In this document: piece by piece, positions 62,118-64,000 of the stretch
Numbering within the stretch: position 1 is the stretch's first letter
Layout: each line of letters begins with the position of its first letter
Position numbers and translations under genes: made by a program
The notes under the pieces: model-generated
Told to the model about the DNA's origin: nothing
Databases searched by the model: none
What the model saw: the letters and a program-made list of their open reading frames with translations, nothing else
NCBI GenBank assembly: GCA_021464245.1
Contig: JADCRB010000010.1
Coordinates: 4,649,816 to 4,713,815, forward strand
DNA: 64,000 bases
Reading direction: 5' to 3'
DNA from: Carallia brachiata
Lineage: Eukaryota > Streptophyta > Magnoliopsida > Malpighiales > Rhizophoraceae

Positions 62118-63049
62118 AATCTATGTCACGATTCAAAGCTGAGAGGGCTCATTTATTTTCGTCATAGGTCAGGACAGGTAATATATACACGCATAAATTC
62201 CTTCATACACGTACAATATAGCAGTCAAGAGCCCACTGTTATTTTGTAATGGGCGTGTACGAGGGATATTTAGGCGTGTAATTATCAAATCCCTAGGCCA
62301 GGAGCTGGTGCATTTATTAACTTGCGTAGATGCTTTTTTTTTTTTTTTTTGTTGGTTACAGGGGAGGGATAAACCCAAAAGAGAAGACCTATTTAAAGTA
62401 AGATTGTTAAAATTAGATTGATTATGAAATCAAAAATATTAATCAATCAAAATTATTTATTTAAAAATTATGTATTTTATTGTTAATCATATTCATCAAT
62501 TTACAACCGATAATTATAATAATAATATAACATGTGAGTACAAGTTTGAGACGCCTCAAATTATTTGTCAAACATTACGGTTTGTCCTTTGCAATCATAA
62601 TTTCCTCTTTTTGGGTTTTTTCGGCTTTTGAATTCATGAGAGTCCTTCAGGTACAAGGGGGGCGGGCTTAATTGCTGACGGACAGGCTGTTTCGTGGGCC
62701 AACAGAATCTATGTCACGATTCAAAGCTGAGAGGGTTCATTTATTTTCGTAATAGGTCAGAATAGGTGATATATACACGTATAAATTTCTTCATGCACGT
62801 ATGATATAGCAGTCAAGAGCCCATTATTACTTTGTAATGGGCGTGTATGAGAGATATTTGGGCGTATAAGTATCAAATCCCTAAGCCAGGAGCTGGTGCA
62901 TTTATTAACCTGCGTAGGTGCTTTTTTTTTTTTTTTTTTTTTTTTGTTGGTTACAGGGAAGGGATAAACCCAAAAGAAAAGACTTATTTTAAGTAAGATT
63001 GTTAAAATTAGATCGATTATCGAATCAAAAATATTAGTGGGTCAAAATT
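62118..63049 (+). repeat. direct duplication, two copies of about 340 bp
   Basis: 62118-62453 and 62706-63049 are near-identical direct copies: both run from AATCTATGTCACGATTCAAA through TATAGCAGTCAAGAGCCCA, CAGGAGCTGGTGCATTTATT, a long T tract and GTTGGTTACAGGG to ATCAAAAATATTA. They are separated by about 250 unrelated bases. Differences are mostly single transitions and T-tract length. Confidence 0.9.
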
Positions 63050-63486
63050 TAATCGGTTTAACCGGTTAAATTGGTATTTAAATCGGTATTTAATAATATA
63101 TATATATATATATATATAAAGTAGTTTAAAAAAATAATATTTATATATATTGGTTAAATATTAATTTTTTAAGTTTTAAGAATTAAATTGAAAGTTTGAT
63201 AAATTTAGAACTAAATTGAAAATTTTAATTAAATTTATAGTTCAAATTATAATTTAAACAAACTTTGGGATCAAATTACAATTTATAAAATTTTGATTTA
63301 ATTCAGAATCGGTTGAACCTATCTGATTTTCTACCGATTTTTACCGGTTCTTGACCGATTTTGATCGGTCCAAATCTTGTGCCAATTTTTCCTTAAACTG
63401 AACCGGACCCTTGACCGATCACTGGTTAAGCCGATCAGACCAACCGATTAAGTCGGTCGGACCGACCGGTCCAGTCCGATTTTGAC
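63041..63486. mobile_element. MITE-like element with GTCAAAAT ends
   Basis: The left end is GTCAAAATTTAATCGG and the right end, on the other strand, GTCAAAATCGGACTGG. Both flanks are full of ACCGGTT/CCGATT words while the centre is AT-rich with an (AT)n run (63097-63118). The length is 446 bases, with no coding capacity. It overlaps the 3' limit of the duplicated unit and supplies the stop codon of the RNase H frame next to it. No target duplication was found. Confidence 0.5.
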
Positions 63487-63965
63487 AAGATCTGAAGAAC
63501 CACTTTACGCCAAAAAGCCACCCCGCACATGTCCTCATAGAGAATAGCCAAAGCAGGAGGAAGAGGAAGCTGCAGCTTGATCAAAAAAAAATCTTGGTCA
63601 AGGGCCATGGAGGCGAGAAGGTCAGCTAACCGATTACCCTCCCTATAGACATAACTGAAATGGGCAATCCAATCCTTGGCCAACAGATCTTTACACTCTT
63701 GCACCAAGTTAGCCAATGGGTGAGAGATGGGACAGCCTTGCTGCACAAACGCCAACGCTGATCGTGAATCAACCTCAAGAATGATCCGACCATGCCCAGA
63801 CTCCCAGGCGAGCAGCAGGCCATGGTAAATAGCCCATAACTCTGCAGCGAAGGCGGAACAGGTGCCAACGTTGCGCATGAAACCCCCCAACCAAGAGCCA
63901 AAGCAATTGCGGAGAAACCCCAGCAGTTGCATTCACAGTTCCATCACTTTTTTTTAAGATGAAGG
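63435..63965 (-). pseudogene. LINE-type RNase H domain fragment
   Basis: The main frame (63932-63435) reads GSWLGGFMRNVGTCSAFAAE and LWAIYHGLLLAWESG, then LEVDSRSALAFVQ and SYVYREGNRLADLLASMA, the RVT_3 RNase H pattern with the acidic residues E, D and D. The first catalytic Asp (SDGTVNATAGVSP) is in another frame near 63950, so a frameshift separates it. The C-terminal residues are read from the adjacent MITE-like sequence. It is probably the 3' end of a LINE that continues beyond the window or has been cut. Confidence 0.8.
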
Positions 63966-64000
63966 GAGGCAGAAAAGAAAAAAAAAATAATAATGATAAG

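Overview
This is AT-rich plant nuclear DNA, most likely from a woody eudicot. The evidence is spliced genes with GT-AG introns, a plant-type mitochondrial dihydrolipoamide dehydrogenase, a plant PP2C and a plant Nudix protein, together with typical plant LINE, Copia, CACTA and hAT relics. I cannot name the species from sequence alone; a rosid such as Citrus would fit but is a guess.

Six loci look like host genes, with long gaps between them. (1) 5195-5515 (+): a single-exon secreted peptide precursor resembling the CTNIP/SCREW family, with two W-box cores upstream. (2) 20939-22177 (+): a five-exon Nudix hydrolase of the Arabidopsis NUDT17/18 type; one intron appears to be GC-AG. (3) 38275-38862 (-): a pectin methylesterase/invertase inhibitor-like protein. 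(4) 41365-43880 (-): two-exon mitochondrial dihydrolipoamide dehydrogenase (E3). (5) 46555-48605 (-): two-exon PP2C phosphatase with two CACGTG cores upstream. (6) 60234-about 61430 (-): a long intact frame derived from a hAT transposase that has lost recognisable catalytic motifs. A PPR4-like RRM fragment with stops lies near 6.3-6.6 kb.

The rest is mostly transposon debris. LINE relics: 7.04-10.2 kb (DUF4283, zinc knuckle, endonuclease, start of RT), 23.74-25.62 kb (5'-truncated, poly(A), 18-bp target duplication) and 63.4-63.96 kb (RNase H end). LTR elements: a decayed Copia with two related LTRs at 31.04-33.86 kb, a Copia RNase H end plus LTR at 34.56-35.02 kb, and a compact 1.08-kb element with two LTRs at 53.65-54.72 kb. 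DNA elements: the 3' half of a CACTA element (26.9-29.5 kb, with about 70-bp subterminal repeats), a three-copy A/G-rich MITE-like family, an inverted-repeat element at 56.3-57.5 kb with a SINE-like insert inside it, and a 446-bp MITE-like element at 63.0 kb.

The genes do not form a pathway; eukaryotic neighbours here are independent. The least ordinary signals are the peptide gene, several very small poly(A) insertions each flanked by target duplications, the hAT-derived frame, and hairpin-forming tandem repeats in the Copia LTR. I saw no CRISPR array, rRNA, convincing tRNA gene or organelle block.
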